DNA of 64,000 nt. Origin: Punica granatum (lineage: Eukaryota; Streptophyta; Magnoliopsida; Myrtales; Lythraceae). Made by a program: the position numbers and the translations under genes. The DNA lies in the NCBI RefSeq assembly GCF_007655135.1, contig NC_045134.1:2810982-2874981 (forward strand), read 5' to 3'. The notes under the pieces are model-generated. The model ran no database searches, was not told the DNA's origin, and was given only the letters and a program-made list of their open reading frames with translations. Below, piece by piece: positions 23,318 through 35,480 of the stretch; the first letter of the stretch is position 1, and each line of letters begins with the position of its first letter.

Positions 23318-25044
23318 AGCTGAGATACTGCAAATGGCGGAAAGGAAACTCGACTGATCAGCGGAATTCAAAACAGGTGAGATTTTATTCTCAATTCAAA
23401 GTCCTCTCATGGCATAATTGCCTCCCGTGGACGAGAAATTCGTCATCCATTAGCAACCAGAATCGCAAGTAATTTACACAACTAAGAATGCACCGTCCAT
23501 ATGACCAATAAGCTCCCGATTTCGCACGACTCACAGGTGCGCTAGCGGCCTCTGGCGGTGAGCTTCGGAAGCTGAGCTCTTTACTGATCGAAATTCGAAT
23601 CGACCTGATTGTTCGGAGACTGCAACTTGAAGAAGAAGAAGAAGAAAATCTCACGAGAGAGAAGTGGCGCGAAGGATAGCGGGTTGGAAGGGAAATGTCC
23701 AATCGAGTCAGGTCGGGTTCGGTTCAAGTATGGGCCGATTGGTTGGGCTGAAAATGGGCTGTTCATGAGCCCATTTCGATAATTTCGTTGATCAAAGCGT
23801 ACGGGCTAATGTTTGTCATTAGATAGGGTGCCCGAAATGTATTGGTTTCTGACATCTTATCAACTCTTAATATTTTCTCGGATTGATTTTGCTCTTGGAT
23901 TCTTAGGTCTGAGAATACCCTTGTCCATGACCTAAGCCAATTTGACGTAAGGTCATATTTTCATTCGTTTTGTACTTTTGAAGGGTATCCGAACATTAAT
24001 TCTATTGTATTTGCTACTTCTTATTAGTATCATCTATATGCTTCATTCATCAAAAAAAAAAATGGTGCCCAAAATGTATTGCCCACAGGCAATCCTTCGT
24101 CGAAAGAATAAGGTTGTGTTACTATTTTTTTTCGTGGTCGTGTTAGTATTTACTAGGTAATTACCATTTGTCTTCGCAAACCCGCAAACGTAGAATTATC
24201 TGAAGACTCTTGGTCCCGTGTTTTACTTGACTAAACATTCCCCTTTCAGGAAAAATTTTCACGATTTCAGAATTTGAAATAACAAATATACTAAAATATG
24301 TAGCTAGCTTCCATACTGAATGCCTACTAAACGAATGAAAATAATCTACTAGGTTACGTGGCTAGGGCTCAAGCAACAACACTAACGGGAAAAGTTGTAT
24401 TATTAATCAATCATTTGTGTGTTACAAATATATATAGCTACATGAGCTATAGAAAAGCAAAAAGAAAACATAGGCACTTGGCCGATTATATCATCGAAAG
24501 ATATTATAAGCTTAGGGACATGTCTGAAAAGTGAAGACCAATTAAAAAAGGCCTTGTGTTTGGTTAGAAACCATCGAGCCCTCAAATGATAAAATATAAG
24601 AAAGACTTTTTCACATCTATTTAATTAATTAATTCCCCTGTCCCACTATATATAATATACTCATTATAAAAAAAAAAAAACTATTTTCCTTTGTCTTCAT
24701 AGAGAAGCAGAAACTGAGGTTGATTGACAAATAAAATAGGTGAGAAGAATATAGATATCTTTTGTTTTCGCTATGATTCGTATGGAACCATTATTGTTGC
24801 GACTAGAATGACCCCCGCTTGTACGCACTCTCTCCTTGTAGTTAATATTGTCGAGACAGACCAATCTATTTTGTGAAGATGCGAAGGCATTTGCTTTTGA
24901 ATTTATCGGGCTTTAATTAAGTTCTCTTGTTTTGATAAATGATCCAGAATTTAGAATAGTATTATGACTAAGATTAAATCCTAACGCTGAAAATTTTTCG
25001 ATTACAAACGAGGTATAATACCTAATACAATGAAATCTAAATCC
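23318..25044. other. Upstream region of PTD copy 1
   Basis: It contains the probable leader/promoter of PTD copy 1, including a GA-rich stretch near 23625-23650 and GC-rich sequence to about 23750. Beyond this no gene is recognised. The region is repeated in unit 2, where an hAT element interrupts it. Confidence 0.5.
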
Positions 25045-25150
25045 TAAATAACTAATAAAAGAATACGAGTAGTCACACTAAATATCAAACATGAGACTTC
25101 TAAATTAACAGACGGGAACATATGTTACTGGATTACACTCTCTTTTTTAT
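25045..25150 (-). mobile_element. SINE-like relic (unit 1 copy)
   Basis: Read on the minus strand it has a tRNA-like head: GTAATCCAGTAACATATGTT, then a B-box-like AGTCTCATGTTTGATATTTAG. A similar relic sits at the same place in unit 2 and, more diverged, at 31.75 and 42.36 kb. Confidence 0.5.
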
Positions 25151-25183
25151 TAATGTTGAAGATTTTTAGTCCCCTTTTGTGAC

Positions 25184-25440
25184 CTATGGAAGAAACAGAG
25201 GAAACAGGGGAAGAAGAAGGAGGAGGCTTGGCTCGGTTGAGGCTTGTGGTGCAGAGGTGAAGAGGCCACGGGAGGGGGATTATATGGTGGAGCATGGAGG
25301 GCCACTGGCCGTTGGATGAGAAGACAAGTGGATGGTGAGGATTGGGTGGTGGGGGAGGGGCGCGTGGCCACCTCGTGGCAGCGGACGGTTCTGGTGAGAT
25401 CTTTTTATCCTTTGGAGAAAGATAAGGAAGATAATGACAA
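25184..25440 (-). promoter_or_regulatory. Orphan copy of the ferritin promoter
   Basis: It matches ferritin upstream DNA 19666-19925, including the TATA-like ATATAATC and the IDRS-like 14-mer CACGAGGTGGCCAC at 25377-25364. No ferritin coding sequence follows. Reading in its native (minus) direction, the next gene is PTD copy 1, about 1.9 kb away. Confidence 0.75.
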
Positions 25441-26484
25441 AATTACAACATGATTATAATTACTATAGAAATATCTAGAATCTAAGATTCGTATGACTAT
25501 ATTTATAACAAATAATAAAATTTAGTAATTTTTTCGATGAGATCAAGAAAATATTTTTACTCATTGGCCTTTTCCGATCAGTCGTCGATTTCCGAATCTA
25601 GGTGGAAGCTCAATATAACCTTACAGCAGACTATTCAAATAATGGGAGGAAGAGGAGGACGACTAGTCCTGGGATGGGCTTCCGTTTCCAAGAGGACAGC
25701 CGTGCAGGCACAAGAGGACAAAATTATAGAGAATTTTTTTTTGTGTATTTTTTTTCCTTTTTTTTTCCAAAGGATACTCGAATATCTAAAAGTCTTAATG
25801 AATTCGACTAATTCAGTTCGAATCGAATCAGTTCATTTAGAAATAAAACTCTTTTGGTGTGAATTTTTTTATTCACAATATACGAATTTAATTTCTAACA
25901 TGAGCCGGATTACTTGACCAACCCAAGTCAATTTCTTTTGGTATTAAGTCTCTGGTTGCTTTAAGGATCATATTTGTCTTCCCCACAGTGGTGCATTCCG
26001 ATCCCCAGAGCCTATACGGGTTGTTGAACATCAAGGTCTTACTGCATCGGTTACATAGAATATGCACAAGCACCGACCGAACCAGGGGAGTGGCCACATT
26101 TAATGTCTTGCAAGAACCGGGAAGAGTTTTTAAGTTCTACATCACCCTGATTGTACGCAACATAAAAAGATTCTATTCTCCTTGATAAGAAAACATCCTT
26201 ACAAAAAGTGATCATGAAATGATCCTAAGCAAATCGAGTGCTCATTATTCTCAAACCAAACCGAAAACATTCAGGAGGAATTAATCACCTCAGGAAATCG
26301 TGAACTTGATCAGAGTAAGGACTTGCTCCAGAAATCTGCAATAGATTGATCCCTTCTAAATCAGCTCGATTGATGGTCTCTCTTTACCTAGAATCATAGG
26401 CAAATCTCGAGTTGGTGGCGAGCTTCTGGTTGATCGAGGTTCAAGCATGTGATTTAACTAGTCATGAATATGGAGTCGCGGACA

Positions 26485-28385
26485 TCAGTTGACCTTGGGG
26501 CTCAAGTAAAACTTCGGATCCCTGAAGAACCGCTTGAGAATGTCCGCTTTCTCTTCAGAAAGGTCAGTGTTCTCCAAGATGCATTGCTTCGATGCCTTTG
26601 CAATCGCTTCGATGGAACCAATGGCTTGATTAAGCTGGACATGGTCAGATTGAACTACCAATTAAACATTTCCTGCTCTTACATTAGAATGTTCAAGAAG
26701 ACAGAATTAGTTTTGGAAAAAGGAGTTGGAATGATGGACTGAATTACCGCATTAGCATCATGATCGTCGATGTGCAGTATATCGGTGACCACCCCGTTGA
26801 AGACATGCATCCTTTGGACTAACTGCCTCCTCTTCAAAGGTACGCCAATGAAAAACATACTTCAGACGAATAATGGACTCAAACCTCGGTACTACTCGAG
26901 AAGCAAGAAAAATGTCTCAAATACTCAGAAACCAACCTCGGCCTTCAGTTTTGAGATGGCATCCTGTTGCTTGCAGACTGCAATAGCAGGAGACACTCAG
27001 CATAGATACTGCTCTGAACACTGGAAAGTGTGCTTGGAGATTAAAGTCTTACCCCCAAGGGAGAGAGCTATCTTTACTATCTTCTCGAAGCCTATCTCAA
27101 GGTCTTGAACAGGTACAAAGGTTGGCCTACCAAACTCCATCCCGAAACTTAGCATCACAAAGTTAAAACTTCAATATCTTTACACCATATCGCCAAGCGA
27201 GAAACATACACGTGGAAGCGTAACTCACTTGAAGTAAGAGCGGACAAAAGACTCATTTTGCTCCTTGGTTGGGAGTGTTAACGCAACATAAAAATGTGCA
27301 AATTGCTCTCTCAGCTTGCGAACCCTGTCAAGTGTCAGATAAATACGATTAGAGAGAACACAAAGCAGAGGGCTTGAGAAGCTACATTACCTGTTGAAGA
27401 TGGTCAGAAGATTATTGCGATCCCATGTAGGCACAAAGACAAAAGCAACTGATAATCCCCCACAGTTGAAAATAAAGTCCTGCAGATATTGTGTCTTAGT
27501 TCAAAAACCAAGTAGCAAAAGCGGCTTCAGCACCGAGAAAAAGGAACCAAAAAGTACCGGTCCAATTGGAACAAAGTTTAGACGGAAGGAATTCGCATGG
27601 AGGAAGGATGAGATGAAATTAATAAGAGCAGGGTGTTGTCCATCTCTCCATAGTGTATTCATAATACAAACCCCTGCACCACCTGCAACTACGAGGGATT
27701 ATGCTCTTGGACAATGACACTCGAAAAGACAACATTCATCACTAATAAATCGATTTCAAAGGAACAAGAAGGAATCTCCCGAGTCCTATTACACTGCTGC
27801 CTAGACTTCCAGTGAAGACCATAAGAGAAGCACAAAGGAACTGTCTCAAGAAGTTGTTCAATTGTGATGTTGTTCAATGGTAAAGCTTCAGAATAGAACA
27901 CATCAAGCGAAGGTAGAAGCATCCGAAGACTTGCAAGAATATCGTACGAGCATGCAATTGCAAGCATCACAAGGTTCAACTCAGCTGACAGATAACACAA
28001 CCAGTACTTGCTCTCGCAAAATCAATAGAGACAATATGTAAAATGAGAGTGTGAGGGCACAAATCGCAATGTTCAGCTCGGCTAACCAGCCTAATCTAAC
28101 CAAAACTACTTCCTCTTGAAAATCAACACGAACAATACGCAAATCTTCATGAATATTAAGTTTTAGAGAACAGCTTGAACACAACCGCACGAGCTACTAA
28201 ACACCAAGTCAAATATCAGCAATCCGAATGAGCTACAATATTCCAAATTTAGATACAGAAGATAAACATAAATTCCACATTCAAGGAAATCGGACAGCGG
28301 ATGGAGCACTAATCATAAGGCAAACGTACGCACCTGCGTCTCTCTGACCATAACTACTTGATTTCATGCTCGTATCATTCTCCAT
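26485..28385 (-). CDS. PTD: PARTING DANCERS-like meiotic crossover protein, copy 2
   Basis: Eight exons, 28385-28334, 27682-27558, 27479-27391, 27324-27229, 27147-27053, 26977-26937, 26831-26748 and 26634-26485, again give 243 residues with every splice site intact. By hand comparison it differs from copy 1 at ten residues: T76P, V103A, V104L, K121N, M139I, R157Q, S183D, P185L, N189D and D243N. Three of these fall in the helix-hairpin-helix start, where TSIPHIDN becomes TDILHIDD. That clustering suggests relaxed or changed constraint in this copy. The role otherwise is as for copy 1. Confidence 0.83.
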
Positions 28386-29203
28386 AGCTGAGATACTGCA
28401 AATGGTGGAAAGGAAACTCGACTGATCAGCGGGATTCAAAACAGGTGAGATTTTATTCTCAATTCAAAGTCCTCTCATGGCATAATTGCCGCCCGTGGAC
28501 GAGAAATTCGTCATCCATTAGCAACCAGAATCGCAAGTAATTTACACAACTAAGAATGCACCGTCCATATGACCAATAAGCTCCCGATTTCTCACGACTC
28601 ACAGGTGCGCTAGCGGCCTCTGGCGGTGAGCTTCGGAAGCTGAGCTCTTTACTGATCGAAATTCGAATCGACCTGATTGTTCGGAGACTGCAACTTGAAG
28701 AAGAAGAAGAAGTAGAAGAGAATCTGACGAGAGAGAGTGGCGCGAAGGATAGCGGGTGGTAACGGAAATGTCCAACCGATTCGGGTCGGGTACGTTCAAG
28801 TATGGGCCGAATAGTTGGGCTGCAAATGGGCCGTCCATGAGCCCATCTCGACAATTTTGTTGATCCAAGCGTACGGGCTAATGTTTGTTATTAGATAGGG
28901 TGCCCGAAACGTATTGCCCCCAGGCAATCCTCCGTCAAAGTACATGTCGACGCATAAGGTCGTGTTACTATTTTTTTTCGTGGTCGTGTTACTACTTAGT
29001 ACTTACTAGATAATTACCATATGCATTGGCAAACCCGCAAACATAGAATTATCTTAAGACTCTCGGTGCCGTGTTTTACTTGACTAAACATTCCCCTTTC
29101 AAGAAAAATTTTCACGATAACATTTTAGAATTTGAAATAACAAATTTACTAAAATATGTAGCTAGCTTCCAGACTGCATGCCTACTACACGAATGATGAT
29201 AAG

Positions 29204-29858
29204 TAGGGCTGGCAATATTTCACACGACACGATAACACGACATGGATACGACACGAAATTAAACGGGTTTGGGTTGGACATTTTTGATAATCGGTCTAAA
29301 CAGGTCCAACCCGTTTAAACACGGTTAATAAACGTGTCTTATCGGGTTGAACCCGTGTAACTCGATTATACACGATTAAACCTGTTTATTTAAACATGTT
29401 TAATCGTGTTACTATAATCATTTAACCTGTTAACTCGTTTGGATTTACCAAAATATTTTCATGTAATCCTAACTTCCTAAGTCCCTATCCTAATTTCCTT
29501 TCTTTCACCCAATCCAACACATGTCGTGTTAACGTGTTCGGGGTAAACGAGTTAATCGGATAAACATGTCGTGTTAATGTATCCGGGTAACTGAGTTGAT
29601 CGGATAAACAAGTTAGGTTAACGTGTCCTGATAACATTTATAATCGTGTCATGTATACGTGTACCTATTATGATACGTTTCAATAAACGGGTTTAAACGT
29701 GTCTAAATGGGTTAACACGGATATAAACGTATCGTGTATGGGTTTCCAAAACCTGACCCGTTTAATAATCGTGTCGTGTACGGGTTATGACTTCGATGAC
29801 ACGAACCCGTTTAGACACGACACGTATAAACACGACACGATACGAATTGCCACCCCTA
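29204..29858. mobile_element. Non-autonomous hAT element with intact 8-base target duplication
   Basis: 655 bases with ends TAGGGCTGGCAAT and ATTGCCACCCCTA (inverted repeats), flanked by ATGATAAG at 29196-29203 and 29859-29866. The interior is rich in ACACGACACG and AACGTGT-like motifs, so it can fold extensively. The matching site in unit 1 (near 24330) is empty. Confidence 0.9.
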
Positions 29859-30559
29859 ATGATAAGCTACTAGGTTACGTGACTAGGGCTCAAGCAACAA
29901 CACAAACGGCAAAAGTTGTATTATTAATCAATCATTTGTGCTTTGCAAATATATATAGCTACATGAGCTATAGAAAAGCAAAAAAAAAAAAACATTGGCA
30001 CATGGTTGATTGTATCATCGAAAAGATATTATAAGCTTAGGGACATGTCTGAAAAGTGAAGACCAATTAAAAAAGGCCTTGTGTTTGGTTAGAAACCCTC
30101 GAGCCCTCAAATGATAAAATATAAGAAAGACTTTTTCACATCTATTTAATTAATTAATTCCCCTGTCCCACTATATGTAATATACTCATTATCCAAAAAA
30201 AAAGAAGAAGTCTTTTCCTTTGTCTTCATAAAGAAGCAGACACTGAGGTTGATTGACAAATAAAATCGGAGAGAAGCATATAGATATCTTTTGTTTTCGC
30301 TATGATTCGTATGGAACCATTATTGTTGCGACTAGAATGACCCCCGCTTGTACGCACTCTCTCCTTGTAGTTAATATTGTCGAGATGGACCAATTTATTT
30401 TGTGAAGATGCGAAGGCATTTGCTTTTGAATTTATCGGGCTTTAATTAAGATCCTTTGTTTTGATAATTGATCCAGAATTTAGAATAGTGTTATGACCAA
30501 GATTAAACCCTAAAGTTGAAAATTTTTCGGTTATAAACATGGCACAATACTTAATACAA

Positions 30560-30670
30560 TGAAATATAAATCCTAAATAATTAATAAAGAGACACGAGTA
30601 GTCCCACTAGATATCAAACTTGAGACCTCTTGATTAACAGACCAGAACATATGTTATTGAGTTACACTCT
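30560..30670 (-). mobile_element. SINE-like relic (unit 2 copy)
   Basis: Counterpart of the relic at 25045-25150, with the same head (GTAACTCAATAACATATGTT on the minus strand) and B-box-like AGGTCTCAAGTTTGATATC. Confidence 0.5.
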
Positions 30671-31739
30671 TTTTTATTAATGTTGAAGATTTTTAATCCC
30701 CTTTTGTGACCTTCTACGCTTAATTAATTAATTTGTTTTCTCTCTTTTTACAGGAAATGCCAAAACACCCATGTCTTTGACTGTTCAAAAACACCTCTAA
30801 CCCCACTAAGTAGAGAGGGAGAGACTGATCATGTGGTAAAAAAATGCCTGTTATGGGGCAAAAGCTGTGGCCAAGATTTTCGAGACAAGTCGTCACATTG
30901 CACATCATATGAAAGTGGAATGATACTCAATCGGAAGAGTCTAGCCAGGCAGGTGTTGCTTGATTAATTCCTAAGGAATGTTCACCGAAGCACGGCACGA
31001 GCAGCACCAATTTTGTCCTCGTCAATAAACCAATTAACACGCAGCCCACAATGAACATCTATAGGTACAACCCGCGTAGTATCTTTTTTTCTCGCTCTTT
31101 TTGCTAAGATCGAGAACGATCTTCCAAATTTTTTTTTTATCGCATTAGAATCCAATGTTTATAATTAATAAGTGCATGCTCATTTGTATATGCTAGTATA
31201 ACATATATGGACTTAATTATGAATAGATGGCCTTCTTTTGGGGTTATGCTGGGATCTCGTCGTACTGTGTATAACTCTATTCAACAATTGGCTATCATTT
31301 ACCCGAAAAAAAAAAGAAAAAAAAAGAGCAAATTGGCTATCCAATCAATTCCTTGGTCCACTAAGTCCTCACAGCACTTTGTGAAATTCGAATCTCCGCG
31401 AAATAAGCAAAGTTGCTGATACGCAATATACATACCGATGTTTTCACTATATGTCGTCCCATTTCGGACAGGTTTAAATATTCCTAAAATTGTGTTATTA
31501 GGGCAAGCCAATACTCGAAAAAGAATTATAGTGTAATCAATAAATTAAGGAGAAACTAATTTCATACTCACACTGGAAAAATATTATATGATTATTCGCG
31601 GATCGGGCCTTAGAAACTAAGAATATCATTGGAGATGGTATGTCTTCCTTGAAATATATTAACACATCAATCTCACAATTCATGATTTTTATTTGATTAA
31701 TGAGTATTTTTTTTATTAAAAAAAGATTCATGCGTTTAG

Positions 31740-31855
31740 AATAAGAAAATATAATACTTAATAAAGAGACATGAGTATGTAGCCTCACAACGAGATTCAA
31801 ATATGAAACCCATAACTTATTAGATGCGAACGCATGTCACTGCATTTCTCTTGTT
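31740..31855 (-). mobile_element. SINE-like relic, same family as 25.1 and 30.6 kb
   Basis: The minus strand shows GAAATGCAGTGACATGCGTT and a B-box-like GGTTTCATATTTGAATC. It is diverged and no target duplication was found. Confidence 0.4.
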
Positions 31856-31958
31856 AATAAGTTTAGTTTCTGATCGTAGATGATACATAGGGGTTTGGCC
31901 AAAGTAGTAGCATTTATAGACGTGGATTTGTATGTAAAGTAATAAAGAGAAGTTCTTA

Positions 31959-32189
31959 TGGTGCGTTTGGTTTCAGAGTTAAAGTAACTTTAATTTTGAT
32001 TTTGATTTTGATTGTGGAAAATGATAAATGAGATGAGATTATAAATTTGACTTGGGAAACGTGTGTTTTTGTTGTGTAGTGTGTTGAGTTAAAGTTGGAA
32101 AATGTGTGTTTTTGTTGTGTAGTGTGTTGAGTTAAAGTTAAAGTTAAAGTTAAAATTAAAAAACTTTAACTTACAATCCAAACACCCCT
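31959..32189. mobile_element. PIF/Harbinger-type MITE with TTA target duplication
   Basis: 231 bases beginning TGGTGCGTTTGGTTTCAGAG and ending CAATCCAAACACCCCT, flanked by TTA at 31956-31958 and 32190-32192. A 3-base TTA/TAA duplication is the Harbinger signature. Internally, GTGTGTTTTTGTTGTGTAGT is tandemly repeated. It is the best-preserved member of the window's dominant MITE family. Confidence 0.8.
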
Positions 32190-32784
32190 TTAATATCTAT
32201 AAGCAAAGTTTTTATGGACCAATGTAGTTGTTTAGGTGATTCGTCGTCTTTTTCTCTTAAATAAGACATCAAGTTCGAGTTTTGTGAATCGAGAAAATTC
32301 ATGATTAGGCGAATTCTATCCTTTGGTAGGCTAATCGAGATTAAACCTGAATTAGGCTTCATTTGAGAGTGCGGTGGTAGTTGCATATATACTTTTCCTT
32401 TTTACTATTTTTAAACAGAAGTTGTGTCTAATAAATAATTCAAAATCATGGTGGGATGGTTTTAGCAGTTAGAAATGTAATTTTCTCTAACAAGTTAATA
32501 GCTACTTGTGAAATTTGCCTTTGTTATTCTTTATTTCAAGTATTAATTTTAATTCTAGTGGATTCAAATTGTTCTCTCCCAAATATATTAAATTATTCTA
32601 AAATCAACATTTATTTTTTAGTAATTATATTTCAACACTTTCATATCAATAACACTCTTAAAACTAAGTCTTAGTGGGATTTCATTGTATTTTTGGCTAT
32701 TAGGTCATGTAAATTGAAAAAAAGGAAATTGTTAAATTCTATAATCAAAGATAAATAACTTTAAGACTAAAAAATTTTGATACC

Positions 32785-32960
32785 ATTACCAACGTGGGTT
32801 GATTCAAGCAGTTCGGTACTCATTCCGCTTATAAAATTTTTCAGATTCGAGTCTTTGTGAATGCAGAAAATACACGCTATGAAAGTTTGGTCCGACCTTG
32901 CTCAACTGGATTAATCAGGACCTAATTAGACTTTTGAATACCAGCGTTTACACCCAAAAA
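32785..32960 (+). mobile_element. tRNA-derived SINE relic, family 1
   Basis: ACCAACGTGGGTTGATTCAA opens a tRNA-like head, with an A-box-like stretch and a B-box-like CAGATTCGAGTCTTTG. The same head is found inverted at 59.6 and 63.34 kb. Confidence 0.55.
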
Positions 32961-34689
32961 TTCTGTGATACCATTTTCAAATATTCATATTAGATTTCTT
33001 TTTCTTAATTAATTGCCTTGTATAAGTAGTGGCCATTCACTTATCACCATCATTATCACTCATGAACAGGCGAGGATATACTTATTCTCAATGAACAAAT
33101 TGACCACAATGGTAGTGAAGGTTGAACTATATACATAGTGATTTCTCATCAAGTTCCTATTCATCCTAGCTGGGAATCTTTCGAGCAACAGCACAGTCCT
33201 AGATTAGTTGATGCCCCCATAAGTTGGATACCGAAAAAGAGGTAATATCTTCGAGGAAAGGTAGTTTTATCACACGCACTTGCACCATCCATGTGTACTT
33301 CCGGAAGCCACGCAGGTACACCACGCGACACGAGCACTGTACCATTAATTAGTGCTAGTGGAGCATTCAAATTCTGACCTATGGTCATCTCATGGTCCTT
33401 TTTAAAAAAAAAAATTCAATACATCTCGTGATCATTTTGTTTTCACAAAAAAAAATAAACATTAAGCAAAGTGGTGAAGTGTCCTATACATGGCATGCAA
33501 ATTCCAAGTCTATTTTATTTTGAAGAATTTTTGGAAAATTTTCGGGAAAAAAAAAAGTTATAAGTGGGAATCCTATGACCATAACAATTTCGGAAAAATA
33601 ACCTAAATAGCAGAGTTTCATATATATTTGGTGGGCATCTACGGAAGAGCCAGTAAATTAATTAAGAAAATAAAAGTACGAAAATGTTTTGTTTGAGGAT
33701 GTTTGACTTGGAAAAATACCTCCCACGTTATTCGTTATATTAGGAAAAGAGAGAGAGAGAGAGAGAGAAAAGAAAAACGAAGGCCAAATTGCAAATCGAT
33801 ACGACAAATTATTAAAGTTGAGGACTTTTAGAAAGTCGGCACACAGATATTAAAATGATTTTATATATAATACTAATAATAATCAATTGAATTTATTTAT
33901 GTTGATTTTGTTTTGTCTGAACGTGAGCTGAGCACTTAAATAAAAATAATAAATTGCACTTCCTCTCACGTGAAGTAGCTATAGAACAGCCATGTCGTAC
34001 GTGATCGATCATCTCTGCATGTTTGACTTAATGCAAGCTCACTTTATATAAATTTATTGTATATTTTATATAATTAATCTCATTATGATCCTTCTTAAAT
34101 ATAAAGTTCAGCTTGTTGAAGACATTGCAGAGCCGGTTCATATGGGAAGATTCTAATGTTTGTAGTTAATTTGAAAACTCAAAGACTTTAAAAACAAGTA
34201 ACTGCAATTAATTACGATAACGTATGTATCATGGCATATGATATGATCAAAGTGGATCGACAAATATTGCAAGAGCTTAAATGTAGCATTGGATTATTGA
34301 AAGATGGTCATGTGTACCACGTTCATACTGTACATCAAATCAATTTGAATATGTTTTAACATGGCATTAATGTCGATTTCTTTAGCAAGTTGTAAGGAAA
34401 AATTGAAGGCAACTGATCTCCCCGCCGTTCAAAAAGAAATAGTTGCCTATTCTTAACGCGGAAACTTTCGGCTTTACAATTTCGCATCGCTATCTTTTGT
34501 CGATTTTATTTTGGTTCGGACAATATTGAATTCTCAATAACCTTTGCGACTTTGTCAAGAGACTATATAAAGTACTATTGCTTTTACGTTGTCTTCCAAC
34601 AAAAGAACAAAAGCAAATACCTCACAGGAGAGGGAACAATGTTAATTAATTAGCAAAAACTTATATTTTAGGTTTCATCTCTGATCTGA

Positions 34690-35480
34690 TTACTGTCGAT
34701 CCAACATTGCCCTTTGGGCCTCGAGACAGTAATCCTGAATAACCATGCCGAAGTTATTGCTAGAAATATTATCGGATCCAAAGTCGCCATTGATGAACTG
34801 AGGGAGGACATTGACACCGTTGCTGCTGTGGAGAGTAAATGACTTCTGATGCTGCGAAGGTTGATCCGTGATAGTACGCGGCAATAATGATGCCAAGGCT
34901 TCCTCTTGCTGCATTCGGATGCACAATATCTCGGCTTGAGCTACCGCGAGCTGCATCTTTAGCTGAGACACTTGATTCTGCAGGTGGGAGATCGCGCCAA
35001 CACACCCGTAAACTGGATCTCTGACTCTCGCTCCTGCCTCAAATACGAGACTGCTCACTGCATCCGCTCTCTGGTGAACTGGGAGTTCCTGCGCAGATTG
35101 TATAGAATGTGATGAGTCTCCGAGCAGCAGATGTTCGTTAGGCATCAACAGTTGTGAATTTTTACACTACCACGGGCAAACCCGCGAACCCCAAAGGCCT
35201 CGTCGGTATAATATACTTTCTTGACTAAACTATTAACACGATCAGTGATAACAATTTTGTAAGAGTAATATCATCAACTCCCAATTGAGCAGGACCCGAA
35301 CCTTTGTAGAGATGGTTCACGTACCAGCAGCATTTTGCTGACATTGCTAGCGCCAAAGACCTTGTGGACGAGAGCAAACTTGTGGGGGTCGTCCGAAGGG
35401 AAGTAGGGCGCGAATATGCAGTCCTTACCGCACCTCCTCCTCAGCAGCTTGCACGATGCACATGGTGGGTTAGCTCCCAT
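34690..35480 (-). CDS. LOB-domain (LBD/ASL) class I transcription factor
   Basis: Two exons, 35480-35325 and 35088-34690, give 184 residues. The LOB domain has the C-x2-C-x6-C-x3-C block at C7-C21 (CASCKLLRRRCGKDC), the GAS block (FGASNVSKML) and a leucine-zipper-like coil (VGAISHLQNQVSQLKMQL). The intron falls inside the GAS-block end, as usual for this family. LBD proteins are plant-specific nuclear DNA-binding regulators of organ boundaries, vasculature and lateral organs. The sequence is closest in memory to LBD12/ASL5-type proteins, from the ELPVHQRADAVSSLVFEA and QLAVAQAEILCI stretches. One peculiarity is KMLLELP where relatives have KMLQELP at the splice junction. The short C-terminal tail is of the normal size for the group. 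Confidence 0.93.

Larger units (their letters stand above)
19666..25183. repeat. Tandem duplication unit 1 (ferritin promoter + PTD copy 1)
   Basis: About 5.5 kb, repeated head-to-tail by 25184-30710. The left edge is CTATGGAAGGAACAGAGG in the ferritin leader; the right edge is CCCCTTTTGTGAC. Identity is high across coding exons, introns and intergenic DNA. Insertions present only in this unit are the MITEs at about 19968-20228 and 20393-20697. Confidence 0.92.
25184..30710. repeat. Tandem duplication unit 2 (orphan ferritin promoter + PTD copy 2)
   Basis: Collinear with 19666-25183. The left edge is CTATGGAAGAAACAGAGG and the right edge CCCCTTTTGTGAC. The junction between the units is seamless, consistent with an unequal or replication-based tandem duplication. 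This unit carries a private hAT element at 29204-29858. Confidence 0.92.
30711..34689. other. Intergenic repeat-bearing stretch without a gene
   Basis: Almost 4 kb of AT-rich DNA between the tandem duplication and the LBD gene. It holds SINE-like relics, a MITE with clean target duplication and a GA microsatellite near 33748-33768. No coding exon or RNA gene is recognised. Confidence 0.55.

Noticed and set aside
25150..25371. 73-codon minus-strand frame similar to the start of the ferritin extension
   Set aside because: It is the duplicated ferritin promoter, not a protein. No ferritin exon follows.
29204..29858. ACACGACACG-rich array considered as a CRISPR-like or satellite repeat
   Set aside because: Repeats are irregular without constant spacers, and terminal inverted repeats plus an 8-base target duplication identify an hAT element in a plant genome.
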